Origin: Hyphobacterium sp. SN044
GTDB taxonomy: Bacteria; Pseudomonadota; Alphaproteobacteria; Caulobacterales; Maricaulaceae
Length of the DNA stretch: 64,000 nucleotides
Direction of reading: 5' to 3'
Assembly (NCBI RefSeq): GCF_021864465.1
Contig: NZ_JAKKUV010000001.1
Location: 1 to 64,000, forward strand
The notes beneath the pieces are model-generated. The model had not been told where the DNA came from. It saw nothing but the letters and a program-made list of their open reading frames with translations, and made no database searches. Positions 53,185 through 60,753 of the stretch are shown here, one piece after another (positions within the stretch are counted from its first letter, which is position 1; each line of letters opens with the position of its first letter). Position numbers and translations under genes: made by a program.

Positions 53185-53354
53185 GTCATCCCGACGCAAG
53201 TCGGGATCCAGAAAGTCAATAAATCTGGATTCCGGCTTTCGCCGGAATGACTTTATCTATCGTGCTACGTCTGTCCCGGATTTATTCCGGGACCTGCCCA
53301 CGCCGGAGGTTGACCGCAAACGTGGACAGGCCCCGGCACGGAGGCCGGGGCAGG
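53185..53354. repeat. BIME-like mosaic of four hairpins after apt
   Basis: The first pair is gtcatcccgacg...gtcgggatccag and ctggattccgg...ccggaatgac (53225-53251). The second pair is gtcccggatttattccggga and ggccccggca...ggccggggc, bounded by cctgccc and ggacagg. This is the same order as 42341-42510, with compensated changes in the stems (for example ccccgg/ccgggg against tcccga/tcggga), so the hairpins have diverged while keeping pairing. Most of the 269-bp apt to 53412 gap is this element. Confidence 0.8.
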
Positions 53355-53411
53355 TGTGATTTATTTGAATTGAGGCGTACGCTCCCCCCAAACCACCCGG
53401 GAGACTCACCC

Positions 53412-54068
53412 ATGTTCGTCGGACATTACGGACCCGCGCTCGCCGGACCGCGTTTTGCGCCGGTACCGCTGTGGGCGCTCTTCGTGGCGGTGCAATTCCT
53501 CGACTATCTCTGGGGCGCCTTCATCGCGCTCGGGATCGAGCATGTCCGCATCGAGCCGGGCTTCACCGCGATGAGCCCGTTCGACCTCTACCACATGCCC
53601 TGGTCGCACAGCCTGGTCATGGCGCTGGTCTGGTCGGCGGTGCTGGGTCTTGTCTGGGCGGGCATCGCCAAGCGGTCGAAACTGGCCGGAGGACTGGTGA
53701 TCGCCGCAGCGGTGTTCTCGCACTGGCTCGCCGACCTCCTCGTCCACGTGCCGGACCTGCCGCTCTGGCCGGGCGGCCCGTCCGTCGGTTTCGGCCTCTG
53801 GGACCACGTCATGTGGACGTTGGTCGCCGAGTTCGGCGTGCTGATCGCCGGCTGGCTCGTCTACATGTCCGCCACGCGCGCGAAGAACGCGGTGGGCCAC
53901 TACGGCCCGGTCATTATCTTCGCGCTGCTGGCCGTCGTCTACTGGATGAGCCACGCCTCACCGCCGCCGACCAATCCGGCGGTTGCCGGACCCTACGTGA
54001 TCGGCGTCTACACGCTGCTCGCCTTCCTCGCCTGGCTGCTCTGCGACCGGGTGCGCGAGGCGCGGTAG
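53412..54068 (+). CDS. Membrane protein of the YdjM-like metal-dependent hydrolase type
   Basis: The 218-residue protein has about six helices. FVGHYGPALAGPRFAPVPLW at the N-terminus, DLYHMPWSHSLVMALVWSAV and AAVFSHWLADLLVHVPDLPL place His and Asp residues as in the YdjM/DUF457 family of membrane-bound putative metal hydrolases (GHxxxG start, HSL, SHWxxD). The family's substrates are unknown. The ATG lies at 53412 without a strong ribosome-binding site (gggagactcacc). Confidence 0.75.
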   Translation: MFVGHYGPALAGPRFAPVPLWALFVAVQFLDYLWGAFIALGIEHVRIEPGFTAMSPFDLYHMPWSHSLVMALVWSAVLGLVWAGIAKRSKLAGGLVIAAAVFSHWLADLLVHVPDLPLWPGGPSVGFGLWDHVMWTLVAEFGVLIAGWLVYMSATRAKNAVGHYGPVIIFALLAVVYWMSHASPPPTNPAVAGPYVIGVYTLLAFLAWLLCDRVREAR

Positions 54069-54082
54069 TGTCGCGATGGGTT

Positions 54083-54190
54083 TTCCTCCCCCGCTTGCGG
54101 GGGAGGGGGACCACGAAGTGGTGGAGGGGGGAAATCCCCCCCTCGCCCCGGAACAAGTCCGGGGCACTCCCCCCGCAAGCGGGGGAAGAA
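54083..54190. repeat. Mosaic palindromic repeat, free-standing relative of the bkdB insert
   Basis: ttcctcccccgcttgcgggggaggg is followed by gaccacgaagtggtg, gaggggggaaatcccccc, a ctcgccccggaacaagtccggggc hairpin and cactccccccgcaagcggggg. Block order equals that at 9443-9565, and the inner hairpin arms differ with pairing kept. It lies in the 200-bp gap between convergent genes and may act as a terminator for both. Confidence 0.8.
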
Positions 54191-54268
54191 ATACGCTGCC
54201 GTCTGGTTTCCGTTGTCCGGTAGCAAGGGGGAGGATCGGGTCCTGGCTCGGAGGCCAAGGTGGATCAG

Positions 54269-54481
54269 TTACTCGTCTCTCGTGAGCGACAACCAAACTG
54301 AGCTGAATGCGTAGACGATTGGAATGGCGACGGCGAAGCCGATCAGGAACGCGTTGAGTGAATCCCAACGCACCAAGATCATTAACGCGCTGACGGTCGA
54401 CCCGATCAAAAAGGCAATCCAGAACCGCTTCCAGACGATCGATCCCCGATCGCGCCTTGAGGCTTCTGGCCCGTCGCTCAA
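54269..54481 (-). CDS. Small two-helix membrane protein with TTG start
   Basis: The 70-residue protein starts at TTG 54481 with ggagggg 7 bases upstream, a strong ribosome-binding site that supports this start. Two helices (about 18-36 and 43-64, AFLIGSTVSALMILVRW and AFLIGFAVAIPIVYAFSSVW) are present. No family is recognised. It follows the S10 peptidase gene by 3 bases and is probably co-translated with it. Confidence 0.6.
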   Translation of the reverse strand: MSDGPEASRRDRGSIVWKRFWIAFLIGSTVSALMILVRWDSLNAFLIGFAVAIPIVYAFSSVWLSLTRDE

Positions 54482-54484
54482 TGA

Positions 54485-55987
54485 CTACCCCTCCAGCTCG
54501 CCGCGGATCAGCTCGCGCACATCTTCGGCAACCGCCTCCAGCGAGGGCTCGTGGATATACATCATGTGCCCGGACTCGTAGTAGCGGAAGTGGACGCGCG
54601 CCGGGTCGAAGCCCGGCTGATTGAACATCAGCTCCGCCCCGAAAAAGGGTGTGGCGAGGTCGTAATAGCCCTGCGCCACCAGCACATCGAGATCGGAGTT
54701 CTGCCGCATCGCGCGGGCGAGCCACGGGCCGACATTGGTATAGGCCGGACCCTGCCCGGTGGAGCGGTCCCAGCCGACCGCGGTCGGGATGTCGATCACC
54801 GAATATTCGTCGGTGATGTCGACGCCGAGCTCGCGCGTGAAATAGTCGAGCATGGCGGCAGTATAGGCCCCGTCGATGCCGTAGGCCGACGGGTCGTAGT
54901 CCGGATCCTCGCCGACCCCGTCCGGCTCCATGCCGGTATAGCGGCTGTCGAGCCGGCCGACCGAGAGGCCTTCATCGCGCCGCAGCTCGCGCATGAAGCG
55001 CGACAGCGAGACCCGCAGATTGGCGCGCATCAGATAGCCCGCATCAAGGCCGATGAAGCGCGACAATTCCTCGGCCACCGCCCGGCGCTCGTCTTCCGGC
55101 AGCGACACGCCGCGCATCAGCGCCGGCATGTAGGTGTCGTAGGTGAAGTCGCGCGCATCCTGGATGAAGGCTTCGAGGTCGTTGTTCCACGCGCCGCGAT
55201 CGACCTTGCCGTGATACCAGGCCGTTGCCGCGAAGCCCGGGACGAGGCCGGTATAGCCGATGTCATTGCCCTCCGACGTGTCGTCGAAGCGGAAGTCGAG
55301 CACGGTGGAAATCAGCGCCACGCCATTGATCGAAACATCCGTCCAGCCACCCTGCAGCTCGTTCATCAACGCCGCGATCCGCGTCGTGCCATAGCTTTCG
55401 CCGAGGAGGTATTTCGGGCTGTTCCAGCGCCGGTTCTCGGTCAGCCAGCGGCGGATGAAGGCGCCCAGCGAGGCGGCGTCCTCGCGCACGCCCCAGAACT
55501 CGCCCGTATCCGTATCGCCGACCGGATGGCTCCAGCCCGTGCCGACCGGATCGACGAAGACCAGATCGGCGACGTCGAGGATGGAATGCTCGTTCGCCAC
55601 GATCGGATAGGGCGGCGCGCCGTCATCGGTGGCGTCGGACGGCAGCACCACCCGGCGCGGGCCGAACACGCCCATGTGCAGCCACAGGCTGGCCGAGCCC
55701 GGTCCGCCATTGAAGATGAAGGCGACCGGCCGCTCGGTCGGGTCGCCCGTGCCCTCGCGGATATAGGCGGTGTGGAAGATCGCCGCATTCGGCTCGCCAT
55801 CCTCGCCATTGAGGATCATCTCCCCGGCGGTGACGCGGTAGCGGATGCGCTGGCCGTTGGCCGTCACCTGCCCGTCGCTGGCGAAGACGCGCGCGCCGTC
55901 CGTGCTGGCGGTCTCGGTCTCTTCCTGCGCACCGGCCGAACAGGCGGCAAGCGCGACGCCGAGCGCCGCGGCGATCCAGAATTTCAT
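54485..55987 (-). CDS. Lipoprotein serine carboxypeptidase, peptidase S10 family
   Basis: The 500-residue protein starts with a lipoprotein signal (ALGVALAAC, lipidated C16). The S10 alpha/beta-hydrolase fold follows: FIFNGGPGSASLWLHMGVFG, VFVDPVGTGWS, nucleophile GESYGTTR, acid in AQGYYDLATPF and His in YYESGHMMY. S10 enzymes remove C-terminal residues at acid pH, and bacterial forms are exported. It is likely anchored facing the periplasm or the outer-membrane surface. The gene is followed by the tiny TTG-start gene. Confidence 0.9.
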   Translation of the reverse strand: MKFWIAAALGVALAACSAGAQEETETASTDGARVFASDGQVTANGQRIRYRVTAGEMILNGEDGEPNAAIFHTAYIREGTGDPTERPVAFIFNGGPGSASLWLHMGVFGPRRVVLPSDATDDGAPPYPIVANEHSILDVADLVFVDPVGTGWSHPVGDTDTGEFWGVREDAASLGAFIRRWLTENRRWNSPKYLLGESYGTTRIAALMNELQGGWTDVSINGVALISTVLDFRFDDTSEGNDIGYTGLVPGFAATAWYHGKVDRGAWNNDLEAFIQDARDFTYDTYMPALMRGVSLPEDERRAVAEELSRFIGLDAGYLMRANLRVSLSRFMRELRRDEGLSVGRLDSRYTGMEPDGVGEDPDYDPSAYGIDGAYTAAMLDYFTRELGVDITDEYSVIDIPTAVGWDRSTGQGPAYTNVGPWLARAMRQNSDLDVLVAQGYYDLATPFFGAELMFNQPGFDPARVHFRYYESGHMMYIHEPSLEAVAEDVRELIRGELEG

Positions 55988-56044
55988 GGCAATCCTCCCC
56001 GAAGTCTCTCCGGGGCCGAACCTAACGGCGATGACCGGGCAGGG

Positions 56045-56857
56045 CTAGCTGGCGCGCTTCTTCGGGTTCAGGTGGGCCGTCATCCATTTCGACCCGAAGC
56101 AGACGATGTCATTGGCGGAGAACAGCTCGGCGCGCGCCCGGCCGACCCGGCCGAACGACGCTTTTCCGCTAGCGAGGAACTCGTTGAGAATATCGCCGAA
56201 ATAATCCCCGTCCCACGCGGCGATCCCGTCGGAATTGTCGAGGCTGTCGACATGGACCACGCGCGACCCGGCGTCGTCCGTGATGTGGTACCAGCGCCGG
56301 GCGCGGCGCTTGTCCGCCACGCCGGCATAGTATTCCGCCAGGTGCAGCGCCGTGACCGTGTTCTCGTCAGCCCCGAGACGCAGGATCTTGCCCTGCTTGT
56401 CGCACAGCCGATCGAGCGGCGAGTCAGGGCCGAGATAGTCGTGCAGGGGAATGTCCCTGACGATGCGCTCCGCGGCCGGTCCGATCGCCGCGAAGCGTGA
56501 ATCGGGATGCAGTCCGACGATCACGCCCGGCGTGGTTCGGAACGCCTCGGCCAGCGCGCCGATTTCCGGATCGGCTGCGGCCGTGCGGATGTCGACCGGT
56601 GCCTGTGCCTTGAGCGCTTCGACCTGTTCGGCTTCGGGAAGATGCTTCACGGCTTCTCGCGCCGAATGATCGACGCCCAGCACCATCACCATCGTGCCTT
56701 CGGGGCCGATCGTGTCGAGGATGGCGCCGATCACGCTGTCTGCCCCACCCTCGACCGGGCCGATGGCGCGCAGTGAAGCATGCACCATGACCAGGTCCCC
56801 GGGCTTCAGCGAAAGCCGGGCGAGATCCTCGGAAAGATGGGTGCGGGTCGCGGTCAT
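56045..56857 (-). CDS. Aminoglycoside N(3)-acetyltransferase-like protein
   Basis: The 270-residue protein matches the AAC(3)/YokD family: LVMVHASLRAIGPVEGGADS (acetyl-CoA region), PGVIVGLHPDSRFAAIGPAA (HPxSrfxaxG catalytic segment), YLGPDSPLDRLCDKQGKIL and LRLGADENTVTALHLAEYYA. Resistance members acetylate the 3-amino group of 2-deoxystreptamine; many chromosomal relatives have unknown acceptors. No mobile element is next to it. Activity against antibiotics cannot be inferred from sequence alone. Confidence 0.87.
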   Translation of the reverse strand: MTATRTHLSEDLARLSLKPGDLVMVHASLRAIGPVEGGADSVIGAILDTIGPEGTMVMVLGVDHSAREAVKHLPEAEQVEALKAQAPVDIRTAAADPEIGALAEAFRTTPGVIVGLHPDSRFAAIGPAAERIVRDIPLHDYLGPDSPLDRLCDKQGKILRLGADENTVTALHLAEYYAGVADKRRARRWYHITDDAGSRVVHVDSLDNSDGIAAWDGDYFGDILNEFLASGKASFGRVGRARAELFSANDIVCFGSKWMTAHLNPKKRAS

Positions 56858-56919
56858 TCCGTCACGTTAAGCCGGTCTGGCGCGCACGTGACCGCACAAA
56901 TCCGTGAACGGGCCGGGGT

Positions 56920-57543
56920 CTATTCGCTTTCGGGCACGAAGACCGTGTGCGTGACCAGCACGCCGATCGCCGGTTCCAGCAGCAGGAGACGTTCGCGCAG
57001 CCCTTCCTCGTCGGGTCCGTCAATCAGGCCCTGATAGAGGGCGTAATGCCCGTTCCGGTCCATCTGGTAGATCACGCCGGCGGTCAGCCGGCCGGTTTCT
57101 GCGTCCTGCTCGCCGCCCCAGCAGCCGCGGAAACGCAGCGCGTTGCCCGCGCTGTCCTCGACCGTCTGGTCGACCATGGTCGAGGGCACGCCCTCGGCGC
57201 AATACATGCCTGACGGCGTCGCGCCCTCCGCGACCGAGAAGAAGGTCGCGCGCATTTCCATGTTGTAGTCGCCCGGTTCCGCGTCGCCATAGGTCATCAC
57301 GACGGCGAAATGCTCGGCCAGTTCGGCGGCCAGCGTCTCGGTATTGATGAGCGCATAGTGACCGCCCGCCTCGCGCTCGACGGTTTCCGCGGCGAAACCG
57401 GCGATCTGCTGCGCATAGGCATAAGCGGCCGCGCGGGCCTCGTCGCTGATCTCCTGCTCGGCCTGCGGTGTGACCGGGGCCTGAGCGGTTTGCGCGTCCT
57501 GCGTGTCGAGCGCGAGCGCGAGAAGGGCGAGGGATAAGATCAT
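56920..57543 (-). CDS. Secreted protein, tandem paralog of the gene at 57581
   Basis: The 207-residue protein has a short hydrophobic start (MILSLALLALAL) and caggaggc upstream of ATG 57543. The C-terminal half (RFRGCWGGEQDAETGRLTAG, VIYQMDRNGHYALYQGLIDG, GLRERLLLLEPAIGVLVTHT) aligns with that of the upstream gene. Two Cys (MYCAEG, RGCWGG) are conserved between the two. I recognise no family. The pair is separated by 37 bases and read together, and may have arisen by tandem duplication. Confidence 0.7.
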   Translation of the reverse strand: MILSLALLALALDTQDAQTAQAPVTPQAEQEISDEARAAAYAYAQQIAGFAAETVEREAGGHYALINTETLAAELAEHFAVVMTYGDAEPGDYNMEMRATFFSVAEGATPSGMYCAEGVPSTMVDQTVEDSAGNALRFRGCWGGEQDAETGRLTAGVIYQMDRNGHYALYQGLIDGPDEEGLRERLLLLEPAIGVLVTHTVFVPESE

Positions 57544-57580
57544 GAAAGCCTCCTGAAGTCCCGCGCAGCCTAACCGATCG

Positions 57581-58252
57581 TCATTCTGCGTCGAGGGCAG
57601 GCTGCGGCTCCTGCTCGCCGCGCGCGATCACCGTGTGCCGGACCAGCGGCTCGATCAGGCGCTCGATATTCACCAGACGCTCGCGGATGCCGGCCTCGTT
57701 CGTGCCGGACACGCCGCCGCGATACTGGACGTAATAGATGCCGTTGTTGATCTGGTAGATATAGCTGCCGATCAGCTCGCCTTCCTCCTCGCCCTGACGG
57801 CCATACCAGCAGATACGGATGTTCAGTACATTGCCGTCCGGATCGGTCGTCGGCTCGTCAACGATCGTGTCGGGCGATCCGGCCATGCAGAAGGGGTATT
57901 CGTCGGACTGGCCTTCCCGGTTCCGGAAGGCGTTCACGGCATAGTCGAGCGAATAGTCGCCGTCATGTTCGCCTTCGAAATTGATCAGCGCGTCCATTGC
58001 CGGAGTAATCCGGGCAATGACGTCGTCGCGGTCGCGCAGGGCGAACACCTCGAAGGGCGAGTTCTCGAACACGGTCTCCGAAAGCCGGACAAGTGACCGG
58101 GCCGTGCTCTCCGACCCGTCATCCTCTTCCAGTTCGTCAGACATCTCGGTGAGGTCGCCCATCATGGTGTCGAGCGTTTCGACGAGCTCTTCCGGGCTCA
58201 GAACCTGCTCCTCCTGCATCAGAAGCGCGGCGGCCATTGCAATGATGATCAT
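57581..58252 (-). CDS. Secreted protein, tandem paralog of the gene at 56920
   Basis: The 223-residue protein has a short N-terminal hydrophobic segment (MIIIAMAAALLM). An acidic helix-rich part (20-60, LVETLDTMMGDLTEMSDELE) is absent from its paralog. The shared core follows: PFCMAGSPDTIVDEPTTDPD, NIRICWYGRQGEEEGELIGS, YIYQINNGIYYVQYRGGVSG, GIRERLVNIERLIEPLVRHT. The CMAG and ICWYG Cys match the paralog. A gggag precedes ATG 58252. Function is unknown. Confidence 0.7.
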   Translation of the reverse strand: MIIIAMAAALLMQEEQVLSPEELVETLDTMMGDLTEMSDELEEDDGSESTARSLVRLSETVFENSPFEVFALRDRDDVIARITPAMDALINFEGEHDGDYSLDYAVNAFRNREGQSDEYPFCMAGSPDTIVDEPTTDPDGNVLNIRICWYGRQGEEEGELIGSYIYQINNGIYYVQYRGGVSGTNEAGIRERLVNIERLIEPLVRHTVIARGEQEPQPALDAE

Positions 58253-58367
58253 CGGAATCTCCCTGTCCGCCGTGAAATCTGCCCTGCAACTGGCCCGGCG
58301 TCGATCCCCTGAACAGGTGGGAGCAAGGCACTGGCCATTGACCGCGATTTGGCGCTAGAGGGGGGTC

Positions 58368-59264
58368 ATGAATTACCGCCACGCCTTCCATGCCGGAAAC
58401 TTCGCCGACGTGCTCAAGCACGTCGTCCTGTCGCTCTGCCTCGCGCATCTGAACAAGAAGCCGAAACCCTACCGGGTGATCGACACCCATGCCGGGATCG
58501 GCGTCTATGACCTCGCCGGCAACGAGGCGACGCGCAGCCCGGAATGGAAGGAAGGCGTGGGCCGCATCCTCAAGGCCGACCGCCCGGCTGAGGTCGACCG
58601 GGTTCTGAAACCCTGGCTCGACATCGTCCGCGCGATGAATTCCGGCAAGGATCTGACCACCTATCCCGGCTCGCCGGAGATCGCCCGCCGCCTGACCCGC
58701 AAGTCTGACCACATCCATCTGTGCGAATTGCACGAGGCCGACGCGAAGACGCTCGACAAGCGCTACGCGCTCGAAGGCCGGATCAAGGTCGAACGCCGCG
58801 ACGGCTATGGCGCGATGGAGGGCCTGCTTCCGCCCAAGGAGAAGCGCGGCCTCGTCATCGTCGACCCGCCCTTCGAGCATCGCGACGAGATGGCCCACAT
58901 GGCCGAGGCCATCAAGGATGCGCTGCCGAAATGGCCGACCGGCACCTATATCTTCTGGCGTCCGCTGAAGGATATGTGGGCGGCGGAGCGCTTCGATACC
59001 GGCCTCGCCGAGTGGCTGTTCGACGAGGAATACGCGACGCCGGAGAAGGTGCTGCGCGCCGACCTCTGGGTCCGCGACCTCGAGTCCGAAGGCAAGCTGG
59101 CCGGGGCCGGCGTCGTCGTGGTCAATCCGCCTTTCACGCTGGAAGAAGACCTCGTCACCGTGATGCCGTGGCTTTGCGACCTGCTGAAACAGGAGGCCGG
59201 AGCGGGCTGGCGCGTCGATGGCGCGCTGGCGGAAGAGGATTTCGAGGGCGAACCGGAAGCCTAG
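58368..59264 (+). CDS. rlmJ: 23S rRNA (adenine(2030)-N6)-methyltransferase
   Basis: The 298-residue protein is of RlmJ length and begins with the family signature MNYRHAFHAGNFADVLKHVV. DTHAGIGVYDL binds SAM, and GLVIVDPPFEHRDEMAHMAE holds the DPPF catalytic motif of N6-adenine methylases. GVVVVNPPFTLEEDL lies near the C-terminus. It methylates A2030 of 23S rRNA in E. coli. Its stop overlaps the stop of the convergent MFS gene. Confidence 0.95.
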   Translation: MNYRHAFHAGNFADVLKHVVLSLCLAHLNKKPKPYRVIDTHAGIGVYDLAGNEATRSPEWKEGVGRILKADRPAEVDRVLKPWLDIVRAMNSGKDLTTYPGSPEIARRLTRKSDHIHLCELHEADAKTLDKRYALEGRIKVERRDGYGAMEGLLPPKEKRGLVIVDPPFEHRDEMAHMAEAIKDALPKWPTGTYIFWRPLKDMWAAERFDTGLAEWLFDEEYATPEKVLRADLWVRDLESEGKLAGAGVVVVNPPFTLEEDLVTVMPWLCDLLKQEAGAGWRVDGALAEEDFEGEPEA

Positions 59265-60502
59265 GCGGCTTCGTCGTCCTCACCGGTGCCGAACAGCGCT
59301 CCGCGCTCGGTCCAGAACACGATGGCGAGCGCAATCGCGCCCATCACCGTTTGCCCGGCGATCAGCGGCAGGCCGGTGCCATTGTAGAGCTGGCCGATCA
59401 CCGCGCCGATGATCCCGCCCACAACGCCTGTGACGAAGCCATAGGCCGCGCTTGCCGTGCCGGCGATATGCCCGACCGGCTCCATCGCCAGCGCCGAGAA
59501 GTTCGCCGCGATCAGCCCCAGCAGCATCATCGCCGCGGCCAGGAGCGCGGTGTAGAGATAGAATTGCTCGTATCCGGCGACGAGGATCAGCGCATGCAGG
59601 GCGCTGATGATCGTGAAGGCGATCAGCGCGCCATGCGACAGCCGCCTCTGGCCCATCCGCCCGACCAGGCGGGAATTGAGGAAGCTCGTCACCGCCATCA
59701 CGCCTGCAATCGCCGAGAAGGCGAGCGGGAAGGCCCCGCCGAGCGCGAAATGCACGGCGAAGATCTGTTCGGCGGAATTCAGGAAGGCGTAGAGCCCGCC
59801 GAAGAACATGCCTCCGGCCAGCGTATAGCCGAGCATCAACCGGTGCTGCGTCGTTTCCCAGAACGCCTTAAGCGTCGGTTTCAGCCGCAGCGGCAGGCGG
59901 TATTCCGGGTGCAGCGTTTCAGGCAGCCGGAAGGTCAGCCACGCGCCGAGCGCCAGCGAGAAGACAAACAGGAAGACGAATATCCAACGCCAGGGCGCGA
60001 CGAACAGGATCAGCTGCCCCAGGCCCGGGGCGATGACCGGCACGACCATGAAAACGGTCATCACCATGCTCATCACTTCGGCCATCCGCCGCCCGCTGGT
60101 CAGGTCGCGGGCGATGGCGACCGCGATCACGCGCGCTGCCGCCGCTGCGCAGCCCTGCGCGAAGCGGGCCGCCAGCAGCGTTTCGAAACTCGGCGCGGCG
60201 ATACAGACCAGCGTGGCGATCGCGTAGAGGCCGAGCGCGGTCAGGAAGACGCGCTTGCGCCCGAAGGCGTCGGCGAGCGGTCCATAGACCAGCTGCGCCA
60301 GGCCGAAGCCGAGCAGGAAGGACGAGATCACATACTGCCGGTCATTGGCGTTTTCCACGCCCAGATCGCTCGCGATCAGCCCCAGCGCCGGCAGCATCAT
60401 GTCGATGGTCAGCGCCACCAGCGCCATCATCGACACGATCAGCCCAATCAGCTCCCAGAGGGAAACCGGCATGGGCCGCTGGTTGGCGGGGGAAGGGGAC
60501 AT
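59261..60502 (-). CDS. Bcr/CflA-type MFS drug exporter
   Basis: The 413-residue protein has 12 helices. ALTIDMMLPALGLIASDLGV in helix 1 and FGLAQLVYGPLADAFGRKRV then FLTALGLYAI, the loop 2-3 motif of drug:H+ antiporters, are present. QGCAAAAARVIAVAIARDL is in helix 4, the Bcr/CflA pattern. Members export bicyclomycin, chloramphenicol or similar compounds, or sulfonamide-like metabolites. No regulator gene is adjacent. Confidence 0.88.
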   Translation of the reverse strand: MSPSPANQRPMPVSLWELIGLIVSMMALVALTIDMMLPALGLIASDLGVENANDRQYVISSFLLGFGLAQLVYGPLADAFGRKRVFLTALGLYAIATLVCIAAPSFETLLAARFAQGCAAAAARVIAVAIARDLTSGRRMAEVMSMVMTVFMVVPVIAPGLGQLILFVAPWRWIFVFLFVFSLALGAWLTFRLPETLHPEYRLPLRLKPTLKAFWETTQHRLMLGYTLAGGMFFGGLYAFLNSAEQIFAVHFALGGAFPLAFSAIAGVMAVTSFLNSRLVGRMGQRRLSHGALIAFTIISALHALILVAGYEQFYLYTALLAAAMMLLGLIAANFSALAMEPVGHIAGTASAAYGFVTGVVGGIIGAVIGQLYNGTGLPLIAGQTVMGAIALAIVFWTERGALFGTGEDDEAA

Positions 60503-60651
60503 GGCGCGCGTCTCCGGCGAAATCGGACGACGCGATGCGCCCGGACCGGCTAGATGCGCCTCTTGCCCGGATCGATCAAGGCTTCAGGGTTGAAGGCGGC
60601 GCGGTTCAGCGGTGAATGGCGGGATGGGTAGCGGTGTGTTTCGGAGAAATC

Positions 60652-60732
60652 TGGAGTTTCGCAGGTCCGAAATCTATAATTTCGCACCATGAAAACTTGT
60701 AATTTCGCACATTACAAATGTATAATTTCGCA
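60652..60732 (+). promoter_or_regulatory. Four 23-bp-phased TTTCGCA repeats forming the ATPase promoter
   Basis: TTTCGCA occurs at 60657, 60680, 60703 and 60726, exactly 23 bases apart. The wider units are tggagtttcgca, tataatttcgca, tgtaatttcgca and tataatttcgca. The last TATAAT (60721-60726) is a consensus -10 with TTGTAA (60697-60702) 18 bases before it as -35. TTGTAAT (60697-60703) and ATTACAA (60711-60717) also form a perfect inverted repeat. The block ends 21 bases before the chosen start codon and looks like an operator array overlapping a promoter. Confidence 0.75.
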
Positions 60733-60753
60733 TCATCGAGCATGGGAGATGCA

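Noticed and set aside
54551-56500. 649-codon open frame antisense to the S10 peptidase gene
   Set aside because: It covers a gene with a complete catalytic triad and signal peptide. Its translation is an Arg/Asp/Ala-rich shadow without domains, as expected in high-GC DNA. The same applies to the long antisense frames at 58721-60553, 23055-25313 and 4200-5894.
60652-60732. The 23-bp repeats as a short CRISPR array
   Set aside because: The conserved part is only 7-12 bases, the intervening sequence is about 11-16 bases and partly conserved, and no cas gene is near. Phased operator sites explain it better.
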